DNA of 64,000 nucleotides from Dryomyza anilis (GCA_951804985.1 OX638130.1:115519593-115583592); one strand, 5' to 3'; shown: positions 23,543-36,468, numbered from the stretch's first letter. The notes: a model not told the origin generated them from the letters alone. Made by a program: numbers and translations.

Positions 23543-23830
23543 AGTCACTTAAAAATTGCCGAAACTGTTGAAAGTTTCTCGTCGAACTGTTTGCCGGATT
23601 TTGAAAAACATTAACGACAATCTAAACATTGATCGAATAGTGGGATAATGCAGGTAATGTGGTTCGGGAGACCTACACAGAGCTAAAAGTGTCAAGGACA
23701 TTTTTCATAAAAATCCAAAATCTTCGGGCTTAGGAATAGCTGGAAACTGCAATTGCTCTGAATCATTTGTCTGCAAAGTGAAAGGGGGAAAATTTAAATC
23801 TTAAATCGTACAGAGTTCAAAAAGTTCCAG
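23543..23830 (+). pseudogene. Mariner-like transposase relic (N-terminal part)
   Basis: One + frame reads KLPKLLKVSRRTVCRILKNI and continues to LNIDR before a stop. The next segment reads AKSVKDIFHKNPKSS, and a later piece reads ESFVCKVKGGKFKS. The SRRTVCRILK helix-turn-helix and the following basic segment resemble the DNA-binding domain of mariner-family transposases. Stops and small indels interrupt it, and the catalytic domain is absent. A MITE begins at 23847, right after the relic. Confidence 0.55.
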
Positions 23831-23846
23831 ATCAGAGTACTGTATA

Positions 23847-24595
23847 CACAGAAAAAAATAATCGACGTAAATACAGCAACCATAAATAATTGAGTACCAT
23901 TGGCTGGTCCAGCAACGAGTTTTAATGTATTTAGCAAACACATTCGCTAAAAATGTGATTTGCTTCCAAAAATATATCAATGGAGGACTTTGCATAAATA
24001 GAAAACTATTTAATCGGTATGGTCGACGTTTTTAAAGTATTTTCTATTATCTTCACAGTCTTTATGAATGTTATAAATTCTTGTAAAAGTACATAAAATA
24101 TACTTTTCTGATGATGAAGTTGGAAGCATAATTAAGCATGCAACCATTGCCATCATCACCATTTTTGACGACACACTTAGAGGATGATCGATCAAGCTCT
24201 TTAAGTGTATATCTTGGCATATACCAAATGGGAATAATATGCGCGCAACCAAACCGCGCCGCATCGTGTGCTCAGCAACGGCGATTGTTAATGCAAATAA
24301 TTCAATAGTCATTTCAACAAATTATTTAATTGTATTGATGTAACATTTTGTTTTTTTCTGTTAATTTATTAATTAAGATGATTAAGTATTTAATCAATAC
24401 AATTAATTCCATAGTCGTTTCAGTAAATATTTTAATTGTATTGATGTAACTTTTTGTTGATTTTCTGTTAATTTAATAATTAATATATTAAATATTTAAT
24501 CAATCCAATTAAAGGTCATATCGGCGATGAATTAATTAAAAATTAATTGTATTGATCAAATGTTTTGCTATATTTACACACGTATTTTTTCTGTG
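23847..24595. mobile_element. 749-bp MITE of family C
   Basis: The ends CACAGAAAAAAATAATCGACG and, reversed, CACAGAAAAAATACGTGTGT are bordered by TA at 23845-23846 and 24596-24597. The right half holds a roughly 110-bp internal tandem duplication (TTAATTGTATTGATGTAAC twice, at about 24325 and 24433). The termini match family B in the CACAGAAAAAA core. No transposase. Confidence 0.7.
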
Positions 24596-24723
24596 TAGAG
24601 AACCCCATTAGCCGTCTATAAATTGTTGATGAAATAAATCAGCACTTCTATTCGGATCTTTTCGTCAACATTTTTTAAAAATAAATTTAAAAACCTATTT
24701 TGAATGTAATTTGTTAATATAAA

Positions 24724-24975
24724 TATGCATAATCTGAATAGGTTTTGAACGATTTTAAACTGATCTTAGTTATTTCTGAATTCCTTTTTACAGTTTCGGA
24801 ATTACATTTGATTTAAATCTGAATTGGATTTGAACGTTTTTGAACTTTTTTAAATCTTTTCTGAATTCCTTTTTACAGGTTCGGAATTACATTTGACCTA
24901 AATCTGAATTGGATTTGAACTTTTTTTAAATCATTTCTAAATTCCATTTGACAGTTTCGGAATTACATTTGATTA
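24724..24975 (+). repeat. About 80-bp tandem repeat, three units
   Basis: Three units carry TTTCGGAATTACATTTGA and TCTGAATTGGATTTGAAC, with TTTCTGAATTCCTTTTTACA between them. Confidence 0.75.
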
Positions 24976-25329
24976 TTTGTTTTTTCATTATAATCGCTTT
25001 TGTACTAAGTTTTTCTCCATTTTTTTTCTATCATTATTACATGCTTTCAGAAATCAAATTTTAAATTAAATTTAATTGCGCACAAATATATTAAAAACAT
25101 ATATATGACAACTGTTTTTGTTTACAAAACAAAATATTATTAAATTTTCTGTCATAAATTTGAGATTTTTTTTTAAATTAAAATGCATTTTCAAAACTAT
25201 AAAATTATTGCAATAATGTGCTGGGAAACGTTTTTTCACATTTAAGTATAGTTTAAGGCACTGTGAAACCGGACTTAAATTAAGTATTTTAAATTTTATT
25301 TAATTTTTTCGCTTTCTGAATTGTATTTG
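24976..25329. other. AT-rich non-coding stretch
   Basis: Nothing recognised. Confidence 0.5.
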
Positions 25330-26335
<1,006 letters not shown>

Positions 26336-27701
26336 TACCTATTGTGAGTATAATTTAAAAATTACAGAAGTCACATTGACCCTTTTATGAATTCAATCTG
26401 CAAATGATATGGAACAAGCAAGCATCAACTATTTTCCAGTTTATTAGAAGTCAATGTCATCGACATCTCCAATTGATATCAGTTTCAGAATTATAAAATT
26501 GTACACAGAATGAACTAATTTATAATGCTGGTCACCGAATTTTTACACTTAGATATAAAAAATTGACCCTAGTAAATCAGTTGGCCTTCAGCTATATAAA
26601 ATTTTCAACATTTCCACCCCGTACAAGGTTCGCCATAAAATAGTAAAAATATAATTACTTTTTTTTTGTTGTTTTTTTTTTTATTCGTTTGGTGTTAATT
26701 TTTAATGTGTTCGTAGTTGATTCTATTGAATTTGTTGTAGCCTACAGTTAGATGTCACAGTCTAGAGGGAACTGTTTTTGCTGTTTTTGTCAGCATTAAA
26801 TAGTGCCCGTATATATGTCACACACTCACTCTAGCACCCAGTCTGTCAGTCACTCTACTACTCCGTCCGATTATTTGTCACAGTCTCTAATTGTTTAACC
26901 GCGTGTATTTAAATGGTTTCAATCACAAATGTTCTGTGAAAATTCAAATAAATGTTAGTTAATGTTTTTATGTTTAATGTGAGCCAAGCACGCGGCGGCG
27001 CACTCGTCAATTAAATGTGAGCCAAATTGTCGTTTGGATTTTTAGCTCGTAGATAAGAATTATAAAAGGATTGTCTATCTGTCTGTCTCAATGGGCGGGC
27101 GGTTAAATCCTTTGCGCAGTGTGTAAGTGTGGTTTTTATTGTGTAATAATAATACAGAAGCTTGAATAACTATAGTGTTTGATTGTTGTGAACAAATGCA
27201 TTAAGCAATGTGTTCTAATGTATAATAGGGCTAATGATAATTGATTATTACTGGTCATTACTATTTAGTATTTTGAAACGTAATACTTTTAATAATATTT
27301 AGCTATTTATCCTATCTTTAAATGCGTCCTAATTCTAATTGTATTTAGCAAATTTTCTGTATTTCACATCTGACAAATATTTCACTAAGAAAACGTAGTA
27401 AAATCTAAAACAAATATAGTCAATTTAAATGCGTTCGTATCACTTTTTAATTTATAGAAATACATACGTAAATTTGCACACATTTTTAAAAAATTATGTA
27501 TTTCTAATCACTACATATTGATAATTTCTAGCTATTTGAAAAAGTGCACCCTTGAAGAACATAGTAAAATTAAGTACGAATATATTTAAATTGATTATTT
27601 ATTTAATTTAATTTAAAACTATTTTATGTTAAAGCGTTATATTTACAAAACTATTTTCTAAGACTTGTAGATTTTTTAATTTGTATTTCCCAAATTATCT
27701 A
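26336..27701. other. Non-coding stretch with a possible promoter-like patch
   Basis: Mostly AT-rich. The part at 26950-27130 is richer in GC (CACGCGGCGGCGCACTCG, ATGGGCGGGCGG) and contains TATAAAAG at 27061-27068. No gene start is proven; the distance to egh is about 8.6 kb. Confidence 0.4.
27061..27068 (+). promoter_or_regulatory. Candidate TATA box
   Basis: TATAAAAG in a locally GC-richer, non-repetitive setting, with TGTCTCAATG about 30 bp downstream. It could be an upstream egh promoter, but nothing else in the sequence confirms transcription from here. Confidence 0.2.
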
Positions 27702-27912
27702 GCATCATCGGCTCAGTTTGTTAGTACTTTGGACTACGACCCGAAAGTCGGAGATTCAAAAACTCGAAACATATTTTTCTTTACAACGTTTCCCGGCGGC
27801 GGACAAACGCAAACCTCCGAGAGTAAAAAAATTCCTCACACCCAAAAGGTCCCGGCATTTAAATGCAAATTTAATACGCACCGCTAAAATGTTTATAGGC
27901 TCGGCATAACTT
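27702..27912 (+). mobile_element. tRNA-derived SINE, copy 4 (old, plus orientation)
   Basis: The head GCATCATCGGCTCAGTTTG then TTAGTACTTTGGACTACGAC and GAGATTCAAAAACTC lines up with the A- and B-box head of the other copies. The body word CAAACCTCCGAGAGTAAAA matches CAAACCTACGAGAATAAAA of copy 2 on its own strand, and ACGCACCGCTAAAATG and CTCGGCATAACTTCC match its 3' body. Two overlapping open frames here come from the SINE. Confidence 0.7.
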
Positions 27913-30900
27913 CCTTTTAATTACACGGTGCGATACCAAAAATATACAAGAACTTGGACCCATTTTTTTTATAGGTATCGAAAATCAATGAATATCCTCA
28001 TTTACAAAATCTCTATATCACTTCGAGTTTTTTTTATTTATTTGCACTACTGTGTGCAAATTCGTATTTTCCTACCTTGAGTTACTTTTGTAATTAAAAC
28101 TCAACATCTAAGTTATTTAAAAAGTGTAACACTTTTTTAAAAACCAACACATTTAGCTTACCAAAACTTTCTAATTTATTAAAATAGGTTTAAAAAGGTC
28201 TGAGTTATAGTTCATTATACGACAAAACAATTCTAATTTAAATACATTTTTCCAGTTTGAAAAATCGTTAAAAAATAATCTTGCAAGATAATCCACATAC
28301 AGTTATAAAAAGTAAATTCAATTACCTTATCAGAACTTTTGGATTTATCGAAATTTAACAAGAAACAACAAAGTTATGATCGATTAAATTATTGCCCTTT
28401 AAATAATAAAATTTTTAAAATGAGTCATTCCCACACTATATTTACCAAATCAAGTCAACTATAAGATTTAAAGCACTTGGATTTTGGTTAAATTTTTTTA
28501 TGCAAGGGTCAATTGAAATATTTTGATCAATAATTTTTTAATTTTTTCTGAAAACTTTATCCTGAGATACAGTGATCCAAAGTTACAAAAAATAGACAAA
28601 AAAACACTTTTGTAGGTTGTTCATATTGAAATATCTATTGATCAAGATATGCTATAAACCCCGTCGAGGTGTCATTTTAAAGCTAATAAAATATGCTTTT
28701 GAAAAATTTAAGTTATGTCTCCTTTGCCTGGTCATGTGGTAATTATCCTTGCTTTTGAAATTGTATATCATTAAAAATGACTCTTTTGAAATTTCTGAAA
28801 AAATCCTAAATCTTTCATTGATTTATTATGAAAATTCGTGCTTAATTTTATAGTTTTTATTGAAATATAAAATTTATTTAAAATACAATAAAAAGTGTTT
28901 TAAATAAATTTCCTATTTTAATAAGTTATAAAATGCCAAAAAAAAAGGATACGCAAACCAATATATTCTTCGTTAATATAAAACCTTAATATATTTTTTT
29001 ACAGTAAACATATTATAATTGAAAACAAGTATTTTAGTGAAAGAATATTTCCCTAATTAATATATCTCGTTAATAATTTAATGTATTGTCATTTCCAAAC
29101 TTATTTTAAAAATATGGATATTCGCAGCAATCATATTATGTTTGTTGCAAATCGTAGATAAAAAAATATATATATTTAGTATTATGTTGATGTTTTTTTT
29201 TTATTCTGGCAATTGTGTAGTAAAATTAAAACAATTATCTTGAGAGAGTATCATGATAGACACAATAATATTTCTTGCTCTAATTTTTTACTACTAAATA
29301 TTTTAAACAATAAAATGATTGATACAATTCGTTAACCATCAAAATTTACAATAATTTTTTACTACTAAATATTTTAATCATTGAATAGCCACCCAAGTTT
29401 ACAATAATTGTATGATTTCAGTAAGCATGTTTTATGTTTTACTATCTTTTAGCTTAGTTACTTCTACCAATCATCAATGGATTTTTGATTGTTGTCACAA
29501 TCATTCAATATTATAACGAACAATGATTTTAGTTAGTTCTTGCAATCAACTTTGTATTTATTTTCCATTTACATAACCATTAAATATTCCAATGATAAAA
29601 TCATAACATGATTTCAGAAATGTGTAGTAATTCAATAGTAATAAATTGTGACATTGAAATATAATTAGAGCAATCATGCTATGATTGCTGTAGTTATAAT
29701 TATATATTTAACACAATCATATTTTTTCCTACAAGTTTTTTGTTGCAAAAACTAAGAATTTTTTAGCCCAATCTTGTTATAAATCAAAATTGCCAATTAT
29801 AAAATGAATCAGAAATATATCATGAAATTTCTAGCATTTTGTGTTGTTTCAGTTGTGTTTTTATTTCCGTTTCTTTGAAAATGATAACAATTGATTCAAT
29901 ATTTAGTGCATGAATCATGCTGTACATTTAATTTATTTAAAAATAGCAAAATAATCAAATCGAACAAAGTTTCGTAATAAAACTTTTAATCGTAGAGTGT
30001 CGTAATTTTTCTTTTCCTTTTTTTTATATTTTGTAATCTTAATTGTGTTGACAAGGTTTTAATTTGTTGCGTTCTTATCACAATTGCGATAAAGTTAAGT
30101 GATGATGATGATAAATTCTCATGTGATAAAAATCAAGTAATTTGCACATGACGTTTAAGTTTACTGTTTTTTATAAATTATAAAATTACTAAACATTTTT
30201 AATTTTCTTTTATTTCAGATTTTATAATTCATTTGTTTAAATTAGCAATTCACGCAAAAATTCCATTAAAACAATTAAAAATAGTTTTGTCGAAAATTAA
30301 TTCTGTGGTTTATTTATTTTTGAAATGATGCATTGATACATTTACGATTCGTTGAATATCAACACTTTTGTGTGTTGTTGCTCTCATGACATTGCGACTG
30401 CCAAAAGTCATAGAATTATAAAATTAATTTAGCTTTAAATTAATTTTCGGCACTGTACAGGGTAATAAAATGTTTATAAATCATTTTTAATTTTTTAAAT
30501 GTGTAAATTGAGTATTTTAGATTGTAAATTGTTCGTTTTTGAACGCACTAATGTTTGCTCTCAGTATGTAAAAATTTGCTCTTTAATTTTTTTTTATATT
30601 TTAACATTTAATTTATTTAAAGTAATATTTTAAAGTAATGTTCTAAATATTTTGTTATTTTATTTTATAAAATTAAAGAAACTCTTTAAGGGAAATGAGT
30701 TTATTGCTGTAGCGCTGAAGTGTGAAAATACTTTTTTCATTTTGATTTTAAATGCTTTGATCTGAAGTATTTTAAAACATAAATTTATAAAGGGTATTGT
30801 TAAATAATCGTAATTAAGATTTTTATGGTTTTAAATATTGCTTTTTTTAAAAAACATTCATATTTACTTTCAGAATGCTTATACTTGCTCTTGGCTAAAT

Positions 30901-31823
30901 ATTTGAATATTTTAAAAGAATGTGTTAAATATTTGTGTTGTTTCATTAACAAATATCAATCAAAATCTTTTTAATAAATGCTTTTATTGCTCTAGAGGTG
31001 AAATGTAAAAAATACTTTCAAACATATTGCTTTTTAAAACTTTACTCTGAAAATACTTTTATACTTTTATACATTTTGCTTTGCCCTGAAATACTTTTTA
31101 AGCAAATATTGTTCCTAATTCGCTAGTGATGTCATTTTAAACCAGGAGCATTTAAAAAGCTATTTTATTCACTTTAAATAAAACTAAATTAAAGAAACTT
31201 GGTTTTTCCAAAATGTTTTTATAAAACTCTCAGCTAATAGCTGTTTTTTATGTGATCTCACAGCATTTTTAACAAAATAAATGTTTACAAAGTACAAAAA
31301 AGACTCTTTATAAAAATACTTTCATTACTCTGAAGTTGAATTGATAAAAATAACTCTACTCTAAATTGTTTTAAGCTTAAGCTACTATTTATTTTAATCT
31401 TTTTTAACAAATGTTTTGCTAGACCGTTGTAATAAATACTTAAAATATAGCTATAATTGCTCTTTAAAGCAATTTAATGAATGAATTAATAATATTTTCA
31501 CTCAACTACTCTAAAGTGGTTTAAATTTAAGCTTCTATTTATTTTAATTAAAATCTTTTTTAACAAATACTTTTTAAGTCCGTTGCAATAAATACTTAAA
31601 ATATGACTATAATTGCTCTTTAAAGCAATTTAATGAAATGAATTAATGTTATTTTCACTCAACCGAATAATTTTCTATAATAAAAATTCAAAATTAATTT
31701 CAAATCAATGCAACAGTTTCAAAAAACGTCAAATTTCGAAATTACATTTGTAGAAAGCGTGTTTTTTGTTTTTTTTTTTTTTTTTAATAAATTCTTGAAT
31801 GTATTTTTTAATTATTTTTCAAA
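27913..31823. other. Long AT-rich non-coding stretch
   Basis: About 3.9 kb with no open frame of note. Diverged internal duplications are visible at 29270-29400 (TTTTTTACTACTAAATATTT twice) and 31370-31670 (AATACTTAAAATATnnCTAT twice). Otherwise unique-looking intergenic or leader-intron sequence. Confidence 0.5.
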
Positions 31824-31853
31824 ATGGCAAAATTATTAGCAGAAGACAGCACT
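31824..31853 (+). CDS. Candidate first coding exon of a spliced upstream ORF
   Basis: ATG in the context TTCAAAATGG, a good fly start context, is followed by nine codons (MAKLLAEDST) and a strong donor GTAAGT at 31854. The exon stops at a codon boundary. The next acceptor in the same phase is TTCAG at 35171-35175, 3.3 kb downstream, and joining the two gives a 74-codon open frame. It is inferred from splice signals only. It may simply be a leader exon of egh whose ATG is incidental. Confidence 0.3.
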
Positions 31854-32689
31854 GTAAGTAGTACAATGTAGCAATAATATTTATTTTTTGCCATTACAAT
31901 TTGCTTTCTGATGAAAAATGCAATTTTTCTTTCTTTTGTTATTGTTTTATTATTCGTCATCATTTCTCTAGGTAGGAAATCATTGATAAGTCAGGCAGAC
32001 AGCAGACGTTGTTTATTTCAGAGACGTCGTAATAGACATGGAAACGTTTATATAAACACAGTCTTATTGCACGGCAGTTAAATGAAAAATAAATAAAATA
32101 AAAAATAAATAATAAAAATAAAAAAATAATCATAAAACTCAAAACAAAGAAAAATTAAAAATCACATACTATAAATAATCAATTAAAAAGCAATTGTTAA
32201 CTACAAAGATGATGATGATGATAATGTGGTATTTTTCCCTAGAAAAATCTGTCTCATTTCAGTCAGACAGAGCCGACTTAAAATGCAGCTGCTGCTTCGC
32301 TGATCTGACGTTTGATATGTAAATATATGCATTTGTATCTACGACGAGTATCTATGACACTTGCCATAACAAGTGTGAAGTCCGTCGTCGAATATGTGTG
32401 TGAAGTCGAGTCGGAAATGTTTAGTTTATACGAATGAATAATATTTGCATGCGAAAGCTTTGTTTTCTTTTTTTTTTTATAGATACTATAGTGATCGGCC
32501 GACCGACATTTAATACACAGTGCAAAATTTATACGTATTCAAATACAAACGTAGTCAAATGCAAATGAAACGTATTCATTATGAACACATTTTTTATTTA
32601 AATTTTACAGAATTTCTCAGCATCTGTTTTTAAATTTAGAGTTTAAATAAGTGTTTTTGTTTTTTGACCATTTTATACATGATTCGTCT
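31854..32689. other. AT-rich non-coding stretch (possible egh leader intron)
   Basis: No gene. A short ATG run (GATGATGATGATAATG) near 32209-32225 and an 18-base poly-T near 31770-31787 are the only marked features. Confidence 0.45.
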
Positions 32690-32694
32690 TGTTT

Positions 32695-32985
32695 CCTGCT
32701 CAGTATGCCATTTGTTTCGATATAGTTACGAGATCATTGAAGTAGGAGTTTGGGTTCTGTCGGAGCTTTCTCTGTACGACAAATTTTCGAAAAAATAATC
32801 AAAGTTCGAAATTGTTATATCGATGCGATAAATGTTTAAATATCATATCTTGTCAAAGAATTTGATTGTACAAGACATTTTTAAAATTACAATCGATAAA
32901 GCAAATAGATCGAACATCTTTATCGAAGTAATTCGAGAAAGCTTTGAGGCATCGGAGGTCTCCGAGACATGTCAGACTGGGTAGT
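32695..32985 (+). repeat. Dispersed repeat R1, copy 2
   Basis: Matches both halves of the copy at 6181-7252 in the same order (TATGCCATTTGTTTCGATAT, CGATGCGATAAATGTTTAAA, TCCGAGACATGTCAGAC) without the Helitron insertion. Confidence 0.65.
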
Positions 32986-33000
32986 GAAAATTTGAACTAT

Positions 33001-33497
33001 TAAGCCTGAATCACACGATTGACTATACGACCAACCGATCACGCAAATTTTTTCCTTAGAGCATTGCGTAAAACAAGGTTATTCTTTGCTTTCTTTCGAA
33101 GTATTCCTCGGACTAATGCTGCTTCCTTTCAAAGCATCGCTCCGTAAAGTAATAAAACTCTTGCTTTCGCTCGACAGCAATGTAATACAAAGTAAGAATT
33201 TGTGCTTTGCTTCCTTTCTTATTTCAAAAACTAGATATGACAAGTTAAAACTACAATAAACAATTCCCGAACATGATCCGATGCATTTTCTAAACACTAA
33301 GGTTCTTGTTCTTGCAGGGTAGGCGTTGTTCTTGCATCGGAACGTCGATCTTGTTCTTGCAGTTCTGCAAGAGTAGTGCATTTTGCTCAACACTAGACAG
33401 CATACAAAAATTGGGCAATCACACGATTGATATTAAAATTGAATGAAACTTTCGTTAAAGGTTGGTCGTATAGTCAATCGTGTGATTCAGGCTTTAT
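33001..33497. mobile_element. Inverted-repeat element D, complete copy
   Basis: AAGCCTGAATCACACGATTG then ACTATACGACCAACC at the left, and GGTTGGTCGTATAGTC then AATCGTGTGATTCAGGCTTT at the right, form 35-bp near-perfect inverted ends. An internal second CAATCACACGATTGATATT near 33415 suggests an earlier end. No transposase frame; the antisense frames are low quality. Confidence 0.65.
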
Positions 33498-34735
33498 GGA
33501 AACATAACAATGCAATTGGTCGGGATATGACTAAAGGTTTATATTACTCGAGCAATTCCAAAATTCGATATTTGCTTTTTAAATGCTGTCCCGATGCCAA
33601 AACTATCGCTCTTTGCTAAAATGATGAATGATTCCTAAATAAAGCATTTAAGCAACGCGCAAAGAGCGAAACCTTAAATATTGTGAAGCATTTTAAAATC
33701 AAGGAGGAAGTGCAAATATTTCTATTCTTAGAGCATTGTGTAACAAAATAAAGTTATTCTTTGCTCTCTTTCGAAGTATTCCTCGGACAAAAATACAAAT
33801 GTTGCTTCCTTTCGAAGCATTGGTCCGTAAAGTAATAAAACTCTTGCTTTCGCTCGACAGCAATGTATTAAAACGAAGAATTTGTGCTTTGTTTCGTTCC
33901 ACATTTCAAAACCTAGATATGACAAGGTAAAAATAAAATTAACAATTCTCGTACATGACCCAAACACAATTTCTATACACTAAGGTTTTTGTTCTTGCAT
34001 CGGATGGTCGATCTTGTTCTTGCAGTTCTGCAAGAGTAGTGCTTTTTGTTCAACACTAGACAGCATTTAATGAAACTTTCATCAAAGGTTGGTCGTATAG
34101 TCAATCGTGTGATTCAGGCTTTATGGAAACATAACAATGACCAGATCATGTTGGTCATGCAATTGGTCGGGATATGACCAAAGGTTTATATTACTCGAGC
34201 AATTCTAAAACCCGCTATTTGCTTTTAAATGCTGTCTCGATGCCAAAACTCTCGCTCTTTGCTAAAATGATAAATGACTTCTAAAGAAAGCATTTAAGCA
34301 ACGCGCAAAGAGTAAAACTATAAACATTGTGAAACATTTTAAAAGCAAGGAGGAAATGCTGCAAGTATTTCTATTGTTAGAACATTGGTAACAAAAACAA
34401 AGTTATTCTTTGCTCTCTTTCGAAGTATTCCTCGGACATAAATAGAAACGCTGCTTCGTTTCGAAGCATCGCTCTGTAAAGTGATCAAACTTTTGCTTCC
34501 GCTCGACAACAATGTAATGAAAAGTAAGAATTTGTGTTTAGCTTCCTTTCTTTCCCATTTTAAACCTAGTAAAAATGAAATTAACAATTCTCGAGCATGA
34601 ACCGAACACAATTTCAAATAGGGTCCTTGTTCTTGCTGGGTAGGTCTTGTTCTTGCATCGGAAGGTTGAACTTGTTCTTGCAGTTCTGCAAGAGTAGTGC
34701 ATTTTGCTCAACACTAGACAGGTCCGACCGACTAT
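33001..34735 (+). repeat. Tandem array, three units of about 650 bp
   Basis: The core TTATTCTTTGCTCTCTTTCG then AAGTATTCCTCGGAC and CTCTTGCTTTCGCTCGACAG begins near 33079, 33749 and 34399. The spacer GGAAACATAACAATG to GGAGGAAGTGCA (33498-33720) recurs at 34125-34365. Units 2 and 3 lack the left inverted end and unit 3 lacks the right one, so element D has been amplified together with a flank. Several overlapping open frames on both strands are side effects. Confidence 0.75.
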
Positions 34736-34745
34736 CGCTTCGTCT

Positions 34746-35175
34746 CATCTGATATAACCTTCCACACTGGTTTTTAAGTCTTTTTATTTTCTAATTATAA
34801 AATATAATTTTTTATAAAATATAATTTTGGAAGTAATATCTTTTGAAAAATGTACCTTTTTTTACATAACATGTTAGAATTTCACAAATGTTTTACTACT
34901 TGTTTTTAAAGTGATATTTTCAGCACAATCAGGACAATTCGCATTTAGCTTTTACTATTTTTAAAATATCTTCTGTACATTGTTAATATTTGAAATTGTT
35001 CATTTTAGTATTTTAAATACTGATTTATGCGCCGTTTCCATCTTCAGATTTTGTTTATTTCAGCAGAAACTGTTTCTGAGAGATCCTTATTATTCCGAGC
35101 TCCTCATTTTTCTTAATATCTTTAAATATTATTTCTCTATAATTATTAACGTCTCCTCCTTTCTTTACTTTTCAG
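34746..35175. other. Non-coding sequence before the egh leader exon
   Basis: AT-rich. It ends in a pyrimidine-rich tract with TTCAG (35171-35175), read as the splice acceptor of the leader exon. Confidence 0.5.
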
Positions 35176-35370
35176 AATAATGCTTTGAATGCAGCTCTAA
35201 ACGAACTTCAATTCTTTTCGAACTTCAATCTAAATTTCGGTCACCACCAACATCGTCAACATCTTCACCACCATCATCCACAACCACATCACCAACTACA
35301 ACAACAACAAAAACATCATCACACAAAACTTTTGGTCAATCCATCATATATTTGTATAGATTATAGCTAG
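35176..35370 (+). CDS. Second exon of the spliced upstream ORF, His/Gln-rich
   Basis: After a pyrimidine-rich tract and TTCAG, the frame reads NNALNAALNELQFFSNFNLN, then a His/Gln-rich run (about 35235-35325, with HHHH, QQQQ and HHH), and ends VNPSYICIDYS then TAG at 35368. The N-terminal half has the alternation of an amphipathic helix (ALNAALNELQ). The exon almost certainly belongs to the egh leader, because the egh start is 298 bases further on with no intervening splice signal. The peptide could be a real small protein, a regulatory upstream ORF, or noise. Confidence 0.35.
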   Translation, partial: NNALNAALNELQFFSNFNLNFGHHQHRQHLHHHHPQPHHQLQQQQKHHHTKLLVNPSYICIDYS

Positions 35371-35491
35371 AATTAAACTAGTGTAACTTAGTCTATAGCA
35401 CAGCTGGAAAAAGTAGAAGAAAAAATCAGCACAAAAATTTCAAGTGAAATAAAAAACCTTAAACAACGAAAATTCGCCACTAAAAATACCC

Positions 35492-35539
35492 ATGTCTTAC
35501 GAGCCACCACAACAACGACAACAGCACAAAATAACTTAA
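35492..35539 (+). promoter_or_regulatory. Short upstream ORF in the egh leader
   Basis: ATG then MSYEPPQQRQQHKIT and TAA, ending 128 bases before the egh ATG. The start context ATACCCATGT is moderate. Confidence 0.35.
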
Positions 35540-35667
35540 AAAGTATTCAACATACTGCAACATATTCACTACAAAAAAGATTTCGTTCGACAAAAGATTC
35601 TTCACCTACCAACCGGCAAAAACGGCAGAAACGAAATTCAAAACCATCAACACTCAGCATCTACAAC

Positions 35668-36468
35668 ATGAATTCGAGCACAAAACACCTGCTGCACTGC
35701 ACATTCTTAATACTTGTGATACTCTCCTTTGAGATTTTCTCGGGCGGCATCAAACTCAACGAGGATTCATTTACGATTGTCGATCCATGGACTGAGTACG
35801 GCCAGTTTGCATCGCTGCTATTGTACTTATTGCGTTTCCTCACCTTCCTGACGCTGCCACAGGTGTTATTCAACTTTTGTGGGCTCGTCTTCTATAATGC
35901 ATTCCCCGGGAAGGTGGTGCTCAAGGGAAGCCCGCTGCTGGCACCCTTCATATGTATACGCGTCGTGACCCGTGGCGATTTTGCCGATCTCGTCAAGTCG
36001 AATGTGCTGCGAAATATGAACACCTGCCTTGATACGGGTCTGGAGAATTTTCTCATTGAGGTTGTCACCGATAAGGCGGTCAATTTGACGCATCATCGAC
36101 GCATACGCGAAATAGTAGTGCCCAAGGAGTATAAGACACGTACGGGCGCACTGTTCAAATCGCGTGCGCTGCAATATTGTCTGGAGGATAATGTGAATGT
36201 GCTGAACGATAACGATTGGATTGTGCATCTGGATGAGGAGACGCTACTCACGGAGAATTCGGTGCGTGGCATCATCAATTTTGTGCTCGATGGCAAGCAT
36301 CCGTTTGGACAGGGTCTCATAACGTACGCAAATGAGAATGTTGTCAATTGGCTGACCACATTGGCGGACAGTTTCCGTGTGTCGGACGACATGGGCAAGT
36401 TGCGGCTGCAGTTTAAGCTGTTTCACAAGCCGTTGTTCAGCTGGAAGGGCAGTTATGTTGTAACTCAA
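35668..36468 (+). CDS. egh: egghead, coding exon 1: beta-1,4-mannosyltransferase N-terminal part
   Basis: Codons 1-267 of a 457-residue protein, completed by the exon at 46135-46707; the total length equals Drosophila Egghead. The enzyme transfers mannose from GDP-mannose to glucosylceramide, giving the mannosyl-glucosyl-ceramide core of arthropod glycosphingolipids, which Brainiac then extends. It is a family 2 (BRE-3-type) glycosyltransferase of ER/Golgi membranes. Seen here: a hydrophobic N-terminus (about 8-24), a second long hydrophobic stretch (about 48-77, LLYLLRFLTFLTLPQVLFNF), the donor-binding region IREIVVPKEYKTRTGALFKS, and the acidic HLDEE motif (D189-E191). The start context CTACAACATGA is good. 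The exon ends GTAACTCAA before donor GTGAGT at 36469, at a codon boundary. Antisense frames over it are shadows. Confidence 0.97.

Larger units (their letters stand above)
35176..35667 (+). promoter_or_regulatory. egh 5' leader exon (untranslated for egh)
   Basis: It runs from the inferred acceptor to the egh start. It is rich in CAA/CAC triplets and A, typical of fly leaders. It contains the end of the spliced upstream ORF (stop at 35370) and a separate 15-codon upstream ORF at 35492-35539. Such ORFs would be expected to lower or regulate egh translation; this is inference. Confidence 0.5.

Noticed and set aside
27681..27909. Two overlapping frames with Pro/Lys-rich peptides
   Set aside because: They fall on an old SINE copy.
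33079..34617. Opposite-strand frames of 60-104 codons in the 33-34.6 kb repeats
   Set aside because: They recur with frame changes in each tandem unit and have no recognisable domain; they follow element D, not a gene.
35866..36468. Several antisense frames over egh exon 1
   Set aside because: Shadows of a strongly conserved coding exon on the other strand.
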